Source: Tricholomella constricta (taxonomy: Eukaryota; Basidiomycota; Agaricomycetes; Agaricales; Lyophyllaceae). From it: a stretch of DNA of 64,000 bases. Shown one piece after another: positions 32,029-42,849 of the stretch (position 1 is the first letter of the stretch; each line of letters starts with the position of its first letter). The translations under genes and the position numbers were made by a program. Under the pieces are notes generated by a model that worked only from the letters and a program-made list of their open reading frames with translations, had not been told where the DNA came from and searched no databases. The DNA is taken from positions 2,170,001-2,234,000 of the forward strand of contig JAACJP010000002.1 of the NCBI GenBank assembly GCA_013368375.1, given 5' to 3'.

Positions 32029-32466
32029 TCCCCCCGTCAACGAACCGATCCGCGACACGTAGGGATCACCGTCGGGACGACCGCCATTGTCAGGGGCGAA
32101 CCCCCTGACTCTCGAGAAGCACCCCGCAGGTGGCGTATTCAACAAAAACGCAACACCGGTTGTTCTCCGTTCTGGGAATCGTCGCACGGCACAGTGAGGC
32201 CGGGCAGTGGAGCTATCGTATCCACTATGGTATAAGCCAGAAATACGTATCATCAATACGTATTCCTGCAAGTATATTACTGGGTAGAGGTCGCCGGGAC
32301 CTAGACCCTCGTCTTTTTTGGTTCTAACCGACACACGTAGCAATGCTACGCATATATGTATTTGATTAGTGGGTATAGGTCGCCGGGACCTATACCCTCA
32401 TTGTTCCCCTATATTCTTGCTTTACTCCTTGGTAAAGATCGCTATTAGCGATCTTAAAGGGGGGTA
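32029..32466 (+). other. Element 2 3' non-coding region with strong hairpins and PPT
   Basis: It contains an 11-bp stem with a 5-nt loop (32,371-32,397), a similar imperfect hairpin with the same loop sequence about 80 bp before it (near 32,285), and a 9-bp stem with a 3-nt loop (32,435-32,455) that ends exactly where the polypurine tract AAAGGGGGG (32,456-32,464) begins. Confidence 0.8.
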
Positions 32467-32690
32467 AGTAAGGGCGCTTACCATCTTATCTATTAATCTT
32501 ATCTAATCGTATCTTATCGACACGATTATGTTATTGTTTGGCAACACCGTCTGGTGTTGCCTATTTAATAAACTATATTACATAAGTATAGAGCAGACCT
32601 TGTACACCACCTACACGTAGCAAATAGACGACTAGTCAAGCTTACGTGCAGCGTGAACAGCAAGGTCGCCCAACTTGTAACTCCGTTACA
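32467..32690 (+). repeat. Element 2 3' LTR
   Basis: 224 bp, identical to the 5' LTR except for the first base (A instead of T). Confidence 0.95.
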
Positions 32691-32695
32691 CAGGC

Positions 32696-33010
32696 GCACT
32701 CCATGAACGGATAACCCGGGTGGTTTGCCCGTCGAGGACGACGCTTGGCGCCCCCGTGGGCAATTACGCGATAGATGTCCGAGCTCGCCACAGTTAAAGC
32801 ACTTGCCCGAAGCTCGATACTCTTCCTCCTGGCTGGGAGTAAGCCTCTGAACACGCGAAGCCCGACTGTCATGGTGAGCGGGGGCATTGTGCGTTGAGGC
32901 TCGACGGTTTGACTTCCAGGTTCCTGGCTTTGTCGGAGCCGGCACATAGGTCCGAGGATTGATTGCCTCGCACTGACGAGAACCCCGGGGTCGCGTTGGT
33001 TTTCTTAGAT
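32696..33010 (-). CDS. gag: Element 1 gag, zinc knuckle part
   Basis: Carries the nucleocapsid knuckle CFNCGELGHLSRNC (about 32,745-32,790, minus). The frame is the same as that of the first gag part and of the domain beyond element 2, but differs from the capsid part by one base; the switch is near 33,000. Element 2 inserted about 20 codons after the knuckle. Confidence 0.8.
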
Positions 33011-34070
33011 CCTGGGGACTCGGGACGCTCAAAGCGCCCATTTCCGCGGGTCCTCTGAGGACGATCGCTACGGCGCGTACGGTCTCTTTCGCGTCGAGTC
33101 TCGCTCCCAGGTTCGACCTCGCGGTTACGCCGGATATCAAGTGAGGCATCCATAACGATGTTCTCAGCCATCTCTTGATACTCAGCTTCGCGCACTAGTG
33201 TCTTCCAACTAGTGTGCTCAGGATTCATATGCTCTCGGTACAGCGCCCTTCGTAATTCGGGTCTGAAGCCGTTGAATAACTTAACTGCGCGATCGCGCCG
33301 GCTCTCAGTTCCAACAATAGTGAACAGCTCATCGAGTTCGGCAACGTACTCTCGTACTGGTTGGCGGCCTTGGGCGAAGCTATCCAGCCGAGCACGCTGC
33401 TTGTTACGATAGTCAATGGGGAAGCAGTAGTTAAAGAGCTCGGTAAAGAACTTCTTCAGCCTCCATTTTTCTGGGTTTGACGCCACATTCCTATTATAGA
33501 AATTGTACGCCTTGCCGGTAAGAAACTCGGAGAGCACCAGCACCTGACGCTCCTTCTCGACGTAGCCAAATTTCACGTAATTAGTTCCATGTGTCAAGAA
33601 CTTTTGGAATGTAGTCAGGTGAGCCTGGCCGCCGTACTTCTCGGGGGGTGTGGGCTTAATGATACTTTTAGGCCGGCTATGGCGCTTACGCCGGCTGCCC
33701 ACTCGTCGCTTGCCACGATGGCGCTCATTGCGTGAATCGTCTGATGATTCAGATTCAGAAGAGGGTGAACTTGAGGAATAACCTCCTTCGCTCGAACTCT
33801 CGGAAGAATCGGAGGGTTCATAATCAGAGTCCGAGCTCCTGGATTCCTCCGACGAGTTCCCTTGCGGGTGCTCATCGAGCCGTTTCAGGGCACGCCCCAA
33901 GGAACTCTTGGATGCGATCTGATTAACGGGCTCGTACTCGCGTCTCGTCGAGGATACCTTGGCAGTCTTCCTCGTCTTTTCCGCACGTTCGCTATCCTCT
34001 CGCCTAGCGTGGAAGTCAGTGACTCGTGTAATAAGAGCCTCTAGGTCTTCGGAAAGAGGGGTGGAACCCG
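33000..34070 (-). CDS. gag: Element 1 gag, capsid-like part
   Basis: The open frame starts upstream of the ATG at 33,900, with EDLEALITRVTDFHARRED. It has acidic Ser-rich stretches, then a retrotransposon-gag core: LTTFQKFLTHGTNYVKFGYV, FLTGKAYNFYNRNV and LFNYCFPIDYRNKQR. The frame is offset from both the preceding and following gag parts, so either two indels of opposite sign or programmed shifts join them. Confidence 0.8.
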
Positions 34071-35099
34071 CGCGCCCTTCCTGTTGGAGTGTTTCTTACT
34101 CTGCATTTTTCGCAGGCGGTCTAACTCACGACGTAGTCGAAGGGAGTCCCTCAAGTGCTTACGCAATTCAGCGCGCTCGCGCTGGGCCAATTCCTTGGGA
34201 CTTTCGCTGGACTCAGAAGTGTCCTGATCGGAATCACTCGCCTCTGTAGCCAAAGCCTCAGCGTGGCTTCGACTGGAAGCAATCTCGTCCAGCAAGGCCC
34301 TCTGTTCCTCGAGGTCAACATCAGCGAGTTGGTTTGAGAGTCCCAACTCGCGTCGATCGTTGAGCTCCTCAAGGATCTGCCGCTGAACTTCCGGGTTCAC
34401 CTCAGACTCGGATAGCTCAGCAGCTCCCCAGTTACGGGGGTCGATTCCCTTTCCTTTGTTGCGGGAAGGTTCACCGGGCTTCTCAGGCTCGGGATCAGGG
34501 AATCGGACTCGACGGATCTGTTCAGTCCGTCGGTCCACGCGCTCCCGTTGGTCCGGAGTCATGGCTTGGCGAGCCGTATCTACGGCTTGCTCTTGTTCCG
34601 GAGTCAACTTAGTAAGAGCGGTTTTTCCGGTAGCTTCATTGCCACTGTCCTTACTTCCGTCTCCGGTTCCGGTAGGATTCATAACCGAACTTTCATTTAC
34701 TGTATCACTTGGTACAGCCAAAGTCGTAAGGTTTTTACTAGCTCCAGAGTCCTCGTCAGGGCTCGAGCTCACAGGATCAGAGGGACCGAAGTCCATGACG
34801 TGTGCTTCGTTCGGTAGAGAACGGATTCCTTCCCCAGCTTGAAGCTCGGGGGCAACCACGCCATCAGACGTAGGCATCACGAGTGCATCCGCACTCGCGG
34901 CATAAGTGTGAACGACATCTTCATCCTCCGGGTCCGAAAGACCCGAGGAAACCGAGCGCTCTCGGTCGGACGAAATGTCATCAAACACCCGTGTCGGCCT
35001 TCCTCGCGTGCGCACAGCGGTAGGCCCAAGATATACGGGTCCGCGACCACGGCGGTCTCGGAGTCCGTATCTGATAGACATATTGGTTAAAACAGACAA
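34041..35099 (-). CDS. gag: Element 1 gag, N-terminal part
   Basis: 352 codons of charged, low-complexity sequence with a coiled-coil-like Glu/Arg/Leu-rich C-terminal third (QRERAELRKHLRDSLRLRRE). It ends at a stop at 34,041 just after the point where the capsid frame takes over. It is the first gag frame after the 5' LTR, 118 bp from it. Confidence 0.7.
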   Translation of the reverse strand: MSVLTNMSIRYGLRDRRGRGPVYLGPTAVRTRGRPTRVFDDISSDRERSVSSGLSDPEDEDVVHTYAASADALVMPTSDGVVAPELQAGEGIRSLPNEAHVMDFGPSDPVSSSPDEDSGASKNLTTLAVPSDTVNESSVMNPTGTGDGSKDSGNEATGKTALTKLTPEQEQAVDTARQAMTPDQRERVDRRTEQIRRVRFPDPEPEKPGEPSRNKGKGIDPRNWGAAELSESEVNPEVQRQILEELNDRRELGLSNQLADVDLEEQRALLDEIASSRSHAEALATEASDSDQDTSESSESPKELAQRERAELRKHLRDSLRLRRELDRLRKMQSKKHSNRKGARVPPLFPKT

Positions 35100-35217
35100 G
35101 TTAAAATGAGACTCACGTTTATTGGAAAGCCGGGTTGATCAGACCAGGTGGGCCCAAAATTGCAAGTCGGAGAAAGGTTTGTTAAGAGAAAAGCTAGAGC
35201 TGGTTCTGTTCAAAATA

Positions 35218-35422
35218 TGTAGCGGTAGTGTGTGAAGTCACAGTAACGCTACACGGATAGGGGTTTAGTCTCACGAGTAGAACAGGTGTAAGTTCTAGTA
35301 TTGGAAAACTGATCGACTGTAACGTAGTTCTACATATATATATGAGGGGGAATATAGGGGAGCTTAAGTAAGAGTGATAGCGGGTAGTAGTTAACCGGGC
35401 CAAGTATGTCACGGTCGCTACA
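35218..35422 (-). repeat. Element 1 5' LTR
   Basis: 205 bp, with three transitions relative to the left copy. The sequence next to it inside the element (minus strand) starts TATTTTGAACAG and is not a usual tRNA primer site. Confidence 0.93.
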
Positions 35423-35499
35423 TCGGACGAGGACGAGGACACAAACACGGTACGAGAGGAGGTATTATATATTAAGGAGGAGAAGGCAAGCGAGACCGT

Positions 35500-35720
35500 T
35501 AGCTTTCAGCATCTGTGCACCACGAGAGCGAACGCATTTGCGAATGTGGGAAACGGTGAGTCAGCGCTTTTCGCGCATATATCGAGCTCGTCCATCACAG
35601 CGACCTGGACGGAACATCACTTCACAAAGATATTCAGACGCGGCAGTACGCTACCCAGAGGTCATACTCGGCGTCATTTGGGGACCCTATTTGGAGTGTT
35701 GCGAGTGTAGTAAGTGTCGT
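35500..35720 (+). pseudogene. SRPK exon 3 fragment, inverted, arm copy A
   Basis: Encodes TATWTEHHF, TLPRGHT-type remnants and the splice junctions of exon 3 of the intact kinase (46,172-46,290), on the plus strand although exons 4-5 of this copy (14,413-15,185) are on the minus strand. The preceding exon end lacks the KIADLGN codons of the catalytic DLG motif. The mirror copy at 57,900-58,240 has the same arrangement. Confidence 0.75.
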
Positions 35721-36749
35721 CCTTCTTGTGCGCTTTTTCGTTTTGTTCTTGTTCGCTTTCGTCCGTCAATGTCGGTGAGGGGAGCTGCTGCACATTACTG
35801 CCTCACTAGCTGCCTCGCCGGAACTTTATACATCTGTTGCACCCTTTTTCTTAAATTGTTTCCCTCATCTAGGTATGTATTCACCGCCACGACGTCCAAG
35901 CTCATCCTTACTTTGTGCATGGATTCTCCCGGCCCTCATCTCTGGTATGGAATTCTAAGGCTATGTATCCACTGCGTCATCTTTAGTAGTCTCCTCCTGA
36001 GGCTGCAACTGGAGGGTTAAATCTCACTTCAGCTGGACGATTCGCTGCACAAATGACTGGGTCAGACTCAGACTCTACGGTTTGTCAGGAGGTTCCGAAG
36101 CCCTTACCCTATTTTTGTGAAGCTATGCCGCTCTCAGATTCATCCTAATGAGCGTTAATTGCTTTACTGAGGTCCTTCATTCGGTCATCCTAACATTGCA
36201 AACCTGGGTTTCCTCCCGAATATCAGAAGTTCGGGCTTTCGCCTCAGATCAACTCAAGTTCTATCTGGGCTCTAAATTTCTCGCTAACAGAAGCCTATAA
36301 TTGGTGACTGCAGCTGCATCGTGTGTATCAGGTCTTGGTAATGACGGAGATCAATCAGCATGATGAGCGGCAAATTAAAAAATCGTACTTCTTCTGAGGG
36401 TTTCTCACAATCACCTTCTCGTGCACATTCATGACTGGTGGTTTGACTTCTATGTCATCAATCCCATCCATTCGAAGACATCAGGCTGAGATGAAACGCC
36501 TCCTTCTACCGCGGAAGGCTGTGGTCCAGCATGTTGGTTTCCCTGATCTCGTCTGTATTTCAGTGCATGTCACCAACTTTTCGCTGATGCCGACAATGGT
36601 TATCACACAGAACGCGTCGCCTCCGATGTCCGATATTTCCCAAGGCTTGCATCCTGTTCCGGCAACTACGCACAACTGACACGACGTCTCGAGGCAGCTT
36701 AGACTATTTAATGAGCTAGGCTCAGAGTTATCGCGTCAGACCATCTGTC
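35721..36749. promoter_or_regulatory. SRPK intron remnant and laccase 1 upstream region
   Basis: The first part matches intron 3 of the kinase. From about 36,050 the sequence mirrors 56,860-57,780. A TATA-like TATTTAA lies at 36,705-36,711, 39 bp before the laccase ATG, and is conserved in front of laccase 2. The block at about 36,420-36,680 is present once here and twice upstream of laccase 2. Confidence 0.6.
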
Positions 36750-39009
36750 ATGCCCTCCTTCTGCATCCTCATTGGCCTCTATGTGCCGCTTGTGGCTGGC
36801 GCGACCTCTCTTGGTCTTGGTCTTGCTCATGCTCCCCATCCGAATGTATCCCCGATGCTTTTGAGAGTTGCCAATGGTGTCATTGCACCTGACGGGTTCA
36901 ATCGTTCGTAAGTTGATTTTTTCATTAACACGACTTCTTGATTAATACGATTGTCCAGGGCTGTTTTGGTGAACGGTCAACATCCCGGCCCTTTGATCAC
37001 GGGAAAGAAGGTGCGTAGCAAGCTAAATGGAATTGCCACTCATATTAATTTCTATGAAGGGATCGACTTTTCGTTTAAATGTCGAAAACGGATTGACAGA
37101 CCCCACGATGCAGAGGAGTACGAGTATCGTGAGTCTCGCGGGCCATCTTCGACAAGGCGCTTAGTCCATCATACACCTTTCAGCATTGGCACGGGTTCTT
37201 CCAGAAGGGTACCAACTATGCAGATGGACCTGTCGGTGTCAACCAATGCCCTATATCTCCTCAGAACTCGTTCTTGTATGAGTTCGAAGTCAAAGATCAG
37301 GCCGGGACCTTCTGGTATCACTCTCATTTTTGTATGTCGTCCTGGAAATGCCGTCTGTTTGTGCGCTCCTGACACAAATCTTAAAATCAGCGACGCAGTA
37401 CTGCGATGGCCTCAGAGGTCCTTTCGTTGTTTATGACGATCATGATCCGCATAGACATTTGTATGATGGTCAGCCACGACCTATGCCTTCCTTGCTGTCG
37501 TTGACATCTAAATTTGCCAGTCGACAATGAAAATACGATTATAACCCTCACAGAATGGTATGGGATCAGATGTTCCATATCAACATTCTTTCAACTCCTG
37601 CTAGGTGGCACACCCCTTCACCGTCTATCCTGGACATTCCTGTTGCCCACACGACCCTGATCAATGGTAAAGGTCGAGCGAACAATGGACCAGCTGTACC
37701 TCTTTCGGTGGTTAATGTGGAGAGGTTCAAACGCTATCGAATGCGACTTATCTCGATTGCATGCGAGGCGAACTTTATGTTCTCCATCGATAACCATCCG
37801 TTCCTCGTGATTGAAGCTGACAGTCAGAATATCAGACCCTACTATGCCGATAAGATCCAAATATTTGCTGGTGCGTCCCTTCTCCTGTAAGAGTTATGCG
37901 TAGCTCTCATTGCCACGGCGATAGGCCAGCGTTACTCTTTCGTCTTATTTGCCAATCAAAGAGTCGATAACTATCGGATCCGTGCGTTGCCTAACAAAGG
38001 AACGGGCGACCTTCCATTGAATTTTAACGGTGGCATCAACTCCGCCATTCTCCGATACAAAGGTGCGAAAGAGGTCGAGCCGAAGTCGTCAGAGAAGCAC
38101 CATGGCAAGCTCCTTGAGGAGTCCGAGCTCCGTCCTCTATTGATTGATGCACGCGCTCCCGGCGCTCCGTATCCTGGGGGTGCTGACGTGAACATCAATC
38201 TCGACATTTCAGTGGACTTTGTGGCGCTGCGGTTCCTGATCAACAATGTGTCGTACTTTTCTCCTGCAGTCCCTGTGCTGCTTCAGATCCTCTCGGGGGC
38301 CAAGACTGCACAGGAACTCATGCCGGCAGGCTCTGTATATACCTTGCCACGGAACAAGGTCATCGAGGTGACCATTCCAGGCGGCGCTCCCGAAGGACCG
38401 GTAAGCCTTCGTTCACAACGATATCCAATCATTTCTCACATTCAAGTCAGCACCCTTTCCACCTGCATGGAGTGAGTGTTACCTGTTAGAAACCCACAGT
38501 TACTGAATCACTCCTACTACAGCACTCTTTCTCCGTTGTCAAAAGTGCAGGCGCGAATGCCAGACCGAACTACATAAACCCTGTGAGGAGAGATGTCGTT
38601 AGCATCGGAGACCTAGGAAGTAACGTCACTATTCGATTTGTGACTGACAATCCCGGTCCTTGGCTTTTGCATTGGTCAGTACTTTCTGAACATACATTAT
38701 TCTGCTGCTCATGGGAATTTCGTCCTGCAGCCATATCGATTTTCATCTTGAATTGTGCATTATCATACCTTTCACGTTATCATGCAGTACGACTAATATT
38801 TTTCTATCAGTGGTCTAGCGGTTGTCTTTGCAGAGGACCCTGCGCACACGAATGCGACCGTCCAACCACCAGGTTAGCCTTCCTTGTCTTTTAGCTCGTT
38901 TTTGTGCTTGATGTGTATCAATGTAGATGATTGGAGAGCTCTCTGTCCTACTTACGACGCCCTGCCACCCTCCGCAACAAATGTCACTATCGTTCCTAAT
39001 GTCGACTAA
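36750..39009 (+). CDS. Laccase (multicopper oxidase) 1
   Basis: Secreted copper oxidase that oxidises phenols with reduction of O2 to water; in mushrooms it serves lignin or pigment chemistry. About thirteen short exons join in frame. The start [18 protein letters not shown] is a signal peptide. All four copper-binding segments are present: [24 protein letters not shown] (an exon of its own, about 38,449) and [10 protein letters not shown] split by an intron at about 38,675-38,731. The type 1 axial position is Leu. It ends TIVPNVD at TAA 39,007-39,009. I see no broken exon, so it is probably functional. Its inverted paralogue is at 54,571-56,816. Confidence 0.88.
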
Positions 39010-40551
39010 TAAGATGACGGGTCTTTACTCTTCATTGTATTCTTTTTAGACACTTATCTTGTGTTCGATATATATTTCATACATTCTTGACTATTAACAC
39101 TCCACAGCAGTTATATTCGCAGCCAAGCGAAACAAAAGACACTGAGGAATATCTCGACCATATCTCCCTACTTTCCTCGGATGTGCTACAACGCATTGCC
39201 GCACTCTGCAGGTATAAACTATAAACAGTGTGTCCCAATATACTTAGCTTATCCTCATACTATAGCTCTACGCCGCCGTACTAGTGAAGAATCTAAGGTT
39301 TCAATTCGACCGGTACTGGTGAGCCTTCCTAGTTTACTGTTAAAGCTCGTCAGTTCTTTCTGTACCAAGTCAATTTGCGGGCACCGCTTTCTGAGAACTA
39401 AACGGCCAGAGCTGAACGACATTATCAAGGACATATCTGTTGAACTCTCGACTCATCATCAGTTTTCTCCAAACTGCTACGATCGATCAGTCACTGCTTT
39501 ACATCTATTGTAGAGCTTCTTTCTTTGATGTCGCCTTGTTGCAAACTTGAAAGCTGCCTTCGTGAGTGTTTGAAGTGCCTCCTGACTTGACAGTTCTCGC
39601 CGATGGAAGCGTGCAGACAATTGTTTATTGTCATTATTGCCAGTATCATGTGCGTTCGATTCCTCCGGCATCATCGTATCTTTGTGAGTGTCCCGCGTCA
39701 ACAGAGCGTTGCGGAACGGATATTATTGTTATTAAGTGACCAGCGGCGCCAGTGATCGCACTTGATTTATAATTAGTTCTGAACCACGTGCCGCAATCTG
39801 TTGAACATTGACGTTCAACGTCCATTTTTGACATCTGAGATCTGCAGACTTTGGTGTTCGGGGGCAGTTCATACGAAACCTGTGACTTGTGGACCTAAGA
39901 ACTCTCATTAGCGTATCGGAGCGCAGCAGTCAATGGCTGTCAATGGGCCGAAAAGTTTCCCTCGGTTGGATTTTTCCCGTTGTTGCTGCTAACTGCGCTT
40001 CATCAGTTACTTCCTATACTATCAGTGTGGCCTTCCATGGGATCTGAATGTGAGTTCAGTTGAGTCAATTCCTCTGGAGATCTTCACAGCATCGCAAAGC
40101 AGTGCCTATTCAGCCTACGTTGTGGCACCGCCCCGCACTTCCACCAAGGAACGAGAGTAATCAATCTTTCGATAGATCTTTCTTCTTCACGATATAGTGC
40201 ACTTGTAATCATACGTGACACGATGGAACACGCTGGATGCCGAATGTTTTCCGAGGAGGTTGTGTTCGACAGATGTTTTGGAGTATGCTTTTTCTGACAA
40301 GTCTCATCATGGAGTTTCTCATTATCCTCCGATGTCTGTGCAGGTACTTCTTGATGCATCGGGCTTCCTCTGTCAGGAATTCGAGACTGTTTCGAAACCG
40401 TCCATCTGGGAATTGATTCTACTCTCATTGCAATGCTTGGTTGCTGGTGTGCAGCCTAAAGATCTGGGGGTATGTGAATCCTCCATCCCATCGCGAGACT
40501 TCATTCCCCAACTCCCCAAAGACACTTTTACTTTCACAATCATCACCAACC
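39010..40551. other. Intergenic, no gene recognised
   Basis: From about 39,780 on it mirrors 49,800-50,400 (upstream of the inverted OMT copy). The 110-codon frame at 39,181 has no family character. Confidence 0.5.
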
Positions 40552-42517
40552 ATGACTTCCTCCCCAATCCGCAACCTTCTAAACCTCCTCACAGACTCCG
40601 TCAACAAGCTCGAGACGGCTTGCAACGCTTCAGGATGTCTCATCCCTGATCTACATGCACCGTTCACGCCCGCCTCCGAGGCCTTTCGCGCCAACCCCAT
40701 CGCGGCCGAAGCTGCAAGCATCATATGCGCCGCCGCCCTGCAGATGGAGGCCATCCTGACGCCTCCGAACGTGTCGTTGTATCATGTCGTCGCTGGTGTA
40801 CGGTTCCATTTCACTCTTTTCCACCTGATTTTGAAGATGTCACTCATTTGGCTAATTGTTCAGCATTGGAAATCTGCAGCACTGCGTGTTTGCCTTGAGT
40901 CCAACGTCACTGAGATCCTACGCGAAGCAGGACCCGGGGTGGGTTCTTTTTTTCCACATGCTGCCTTTGAACCCTTGCTTAGGCCAGTATTATAGGGCCT
41001 CCACGTCAACGACATCGCTTGCAAGAATAAGCAGGATCCCCGCAAGCTAGGTAACTCAACCATGTGCTATGCGATGTATGATTTTTGGTTATTCATTCCT
41101 TCCCTTTGACTTCCAGGTCGCTTCATACGGTACCTCGCCACTCACCACATCTACCGCGAGGTCGAGCCCGACGTCTTTGCTAACACTCGAATCTCGAGCA
41201 TGATGGACACACTGAAACCTAGCAAAGAGATCATTGATCAGTGAGTACAGCGAGGCCCATCCATGCACCACCGGGTTCCTCAACTCTGGATAGCCCTGAA
41301 ACGAAGCATGAAAACACTCCTGGACTCGCTGCATTGGCTTCTCATCAGTGCGTTCTTTGATTGTATTGGATCAATGCATATTCTGACGCTGATTATGGTG
41401 TCAGCCTCGATGAAGCCTTCAAAGCCTCCGCTGTGGTCTGGGAAACACTGACAGACCCAGCGACGGCATTTTCAGGCGATCCAAAGGCGGCACCGGTCTC
41501 CAGGGCTTTCAATATTCAAGGTTCCTTTTGGGAACTTCTGGGCCGTGACAGACCCAGAGCTCGGCGCTTTAACATTGGAATGCAAGGTGTCCAGGCTTTG
41601 GAGCCTGTTGATGCGATTCTGGAAGGTGGGTGTATACTCTATATATATATATATATCGCGCGCAGTGATGTGGCACTATTTCTGACCGATCAATATTTGT
41701 GTCATAAATAGCGTATGACTGGAAAGAGCTTCCGGGTGGATCGGTGGTCGTCGATGTTGGCGGCGGCGTTGGTACAGCGTCTCTTGTATTGGCGCGAGAG
41801 TTTCCCGACCTGGAGATTGTTGTTCAAGACCTCCCCGGCGTCATAGAGGATGCGAAGAAGGTGAGTTGGACCAGGTCCAGATGACATCGAAACACTTTCT
41901 AAGGCCACTACCCAAACAGTTATGGGCGACCACCATGCCCAATCGTAAAGTCACGCTTGAAGGTGCGTTTCATCGTGGCATTTCATATGTGGATGTTTAT
42001 GTACGCCTTTCCCTCACCAGTCCAGGACTTTTTCAATCCGCAGCCGGCCAAGCGCGATGTATCCGTGTTTCTGCTCAAACAGGTTACCCATGACTGGTCC
42101 GACGAATACTGTGTCAAGTTCCTCACTCAGCTCCGTGCCGCCGCCCAACAGAACACAAAGCTCATTATCGTCGACAGCATCGTCCCCTTCGCCTGCCGTG
42201 ACCCAAGTGGGGATGACAACCGAGGTATCCCAGGCGCAGTCCCTCGTGAGGCCCCTGCACCATTGCTGGCGAATTACGGTGCCGTCAATGAGATGTCCTA
42301 CAACGCCGACATTGCCGTTCGTTTGTTGTTTTCTTGGCATTACACTTGAATTGATGAAAGGGACCGCGATGCTTAGATGTTCCTCTTCTTCAATTCGCAG
42401 GAGCGTAACATTCGCCACATCGACGAGCTCCTTCTCAAAGCTGGTTGGAGTCTTCGCATGGTCAGGCGTCAGAAGGGCGGCACGTACCTCCATTCCATCG
42501 AGGCGACGCCTATCTGA
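40552..42517 (+). CDS. SAM-dependent O-methyltransferase, best copy
   Basis: Resembles fungal COMT-like enzymes that methylate hydroxyl groups of phenolic or polyketide metabolites; the substrate is unknown. The N-terminal helical part (MTSSPIRNLLNLLTDSVNKL; LYHVVAG) is followed by CLESNVTEILREAGP, the SAM-binding exon SVVVDVGGGVGTASL...VVQDLPGV, the catalytic-His segment VTHDWSDEYCVKFLTQLR and the C-terminal QERNIRHIDELLLKAGW. The introns are short; one has a TA run (41,641-41,656). The stretch at 41,243-41,400 has unclear exon limits, and that is the main doubt about intactness. Three degraded relatives are at 2480, 42,850 and 48,268. Confidence 0.78.
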
Positions 42518-42849
42518 TTTTTTCGCGAGTGCGATATGACATTTCACATGCGGGTGGAGTCATATTTTAGACTTTCTAAAGTTTTCATCGTTGTACTGGA
42601 CCTTGCATTTTCGAATGTGATGCATTTGCTGAATTATTGTTATTGTTATTGACGTGGAGCGGTCAGCCTATAATTCAATGCTAGTCAGCGTTGAAATCTG
42701 ATGCATCGCAGGCTGACGCAGCCGTCTACGGGTAGTCACCGCGAGTCAGGTTCCACATACTTCATCCCCCTTCGTAGTTCCCCATTGGAGACGTGCTGCT
42801 TGACGCGTGCGGTGGTTCGCGCGGTAAGATGATGTATTATTCGTCTGCT
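42518..42849. other. Intergenic between OMT and OMT fragment
   Basis: No gene seen. Confidence 0.4.

Larger units (their letters stand above)
21680..32695 (+). mobile_element. Element 2: nested Ty3/gypsy chromovirus-like retrotransposon
   Basis: Plus-strand element of 11,006 bp (21,685-32,690) with 224-bp LTRs and a CAGGC target duplication (21,680-21,684 and 32,691-32,695), inserted in the gag of element 1. The order is gag with CCHC knuckle, protease, stop codon, RT, RNase H, integrase, chromodomain, then about 3 kb of extra frames. The LTRs are identical except for the first base, so insertion is recent. A polypurine tract (32,456-32,464) precedes the 3' LTR. No tRNA-like primer site (TGG...) follows the 5' LTR. 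Short inverted repeats are extremely dense throughout. Confidence 0.95.
15245..35427 (-). mobile_element. Element 1: Ty3/gypsy LTR retrotransposon
   Basis: Complete minus-strand element with 205-bp LTRs (15,250-15,454 and 35,218-35,422), flanked by the 5-bp target duplication TCGGA (15,245-15,249 and 35,423-35,427). Without the nested element it is about 9.2 kb. The order, read on the minus strand, is gag, zinc knuckle, unfamiliar domain, stop codon, protease, reverse transcriptase, RNase H, integrase and C-terminal extension. It inserted into an SRPK kinase pseudogene copy. The LTRs differ at three positions, all transitions, so the element is older than element 2. Confidence 0.93.

Noticed and set aside
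21685..32690. CRISPR-like or satellite array as explanation of the inverted repeats in element 2
   Set aside because: Each hairpin has its own sequence; there is no common repeat unit or regular spacing.
41641..41656. TA run as a promoter TATA element
   Set aside because: It lies inside an intron of the O-methyltransferase gene and is a simple repeat.
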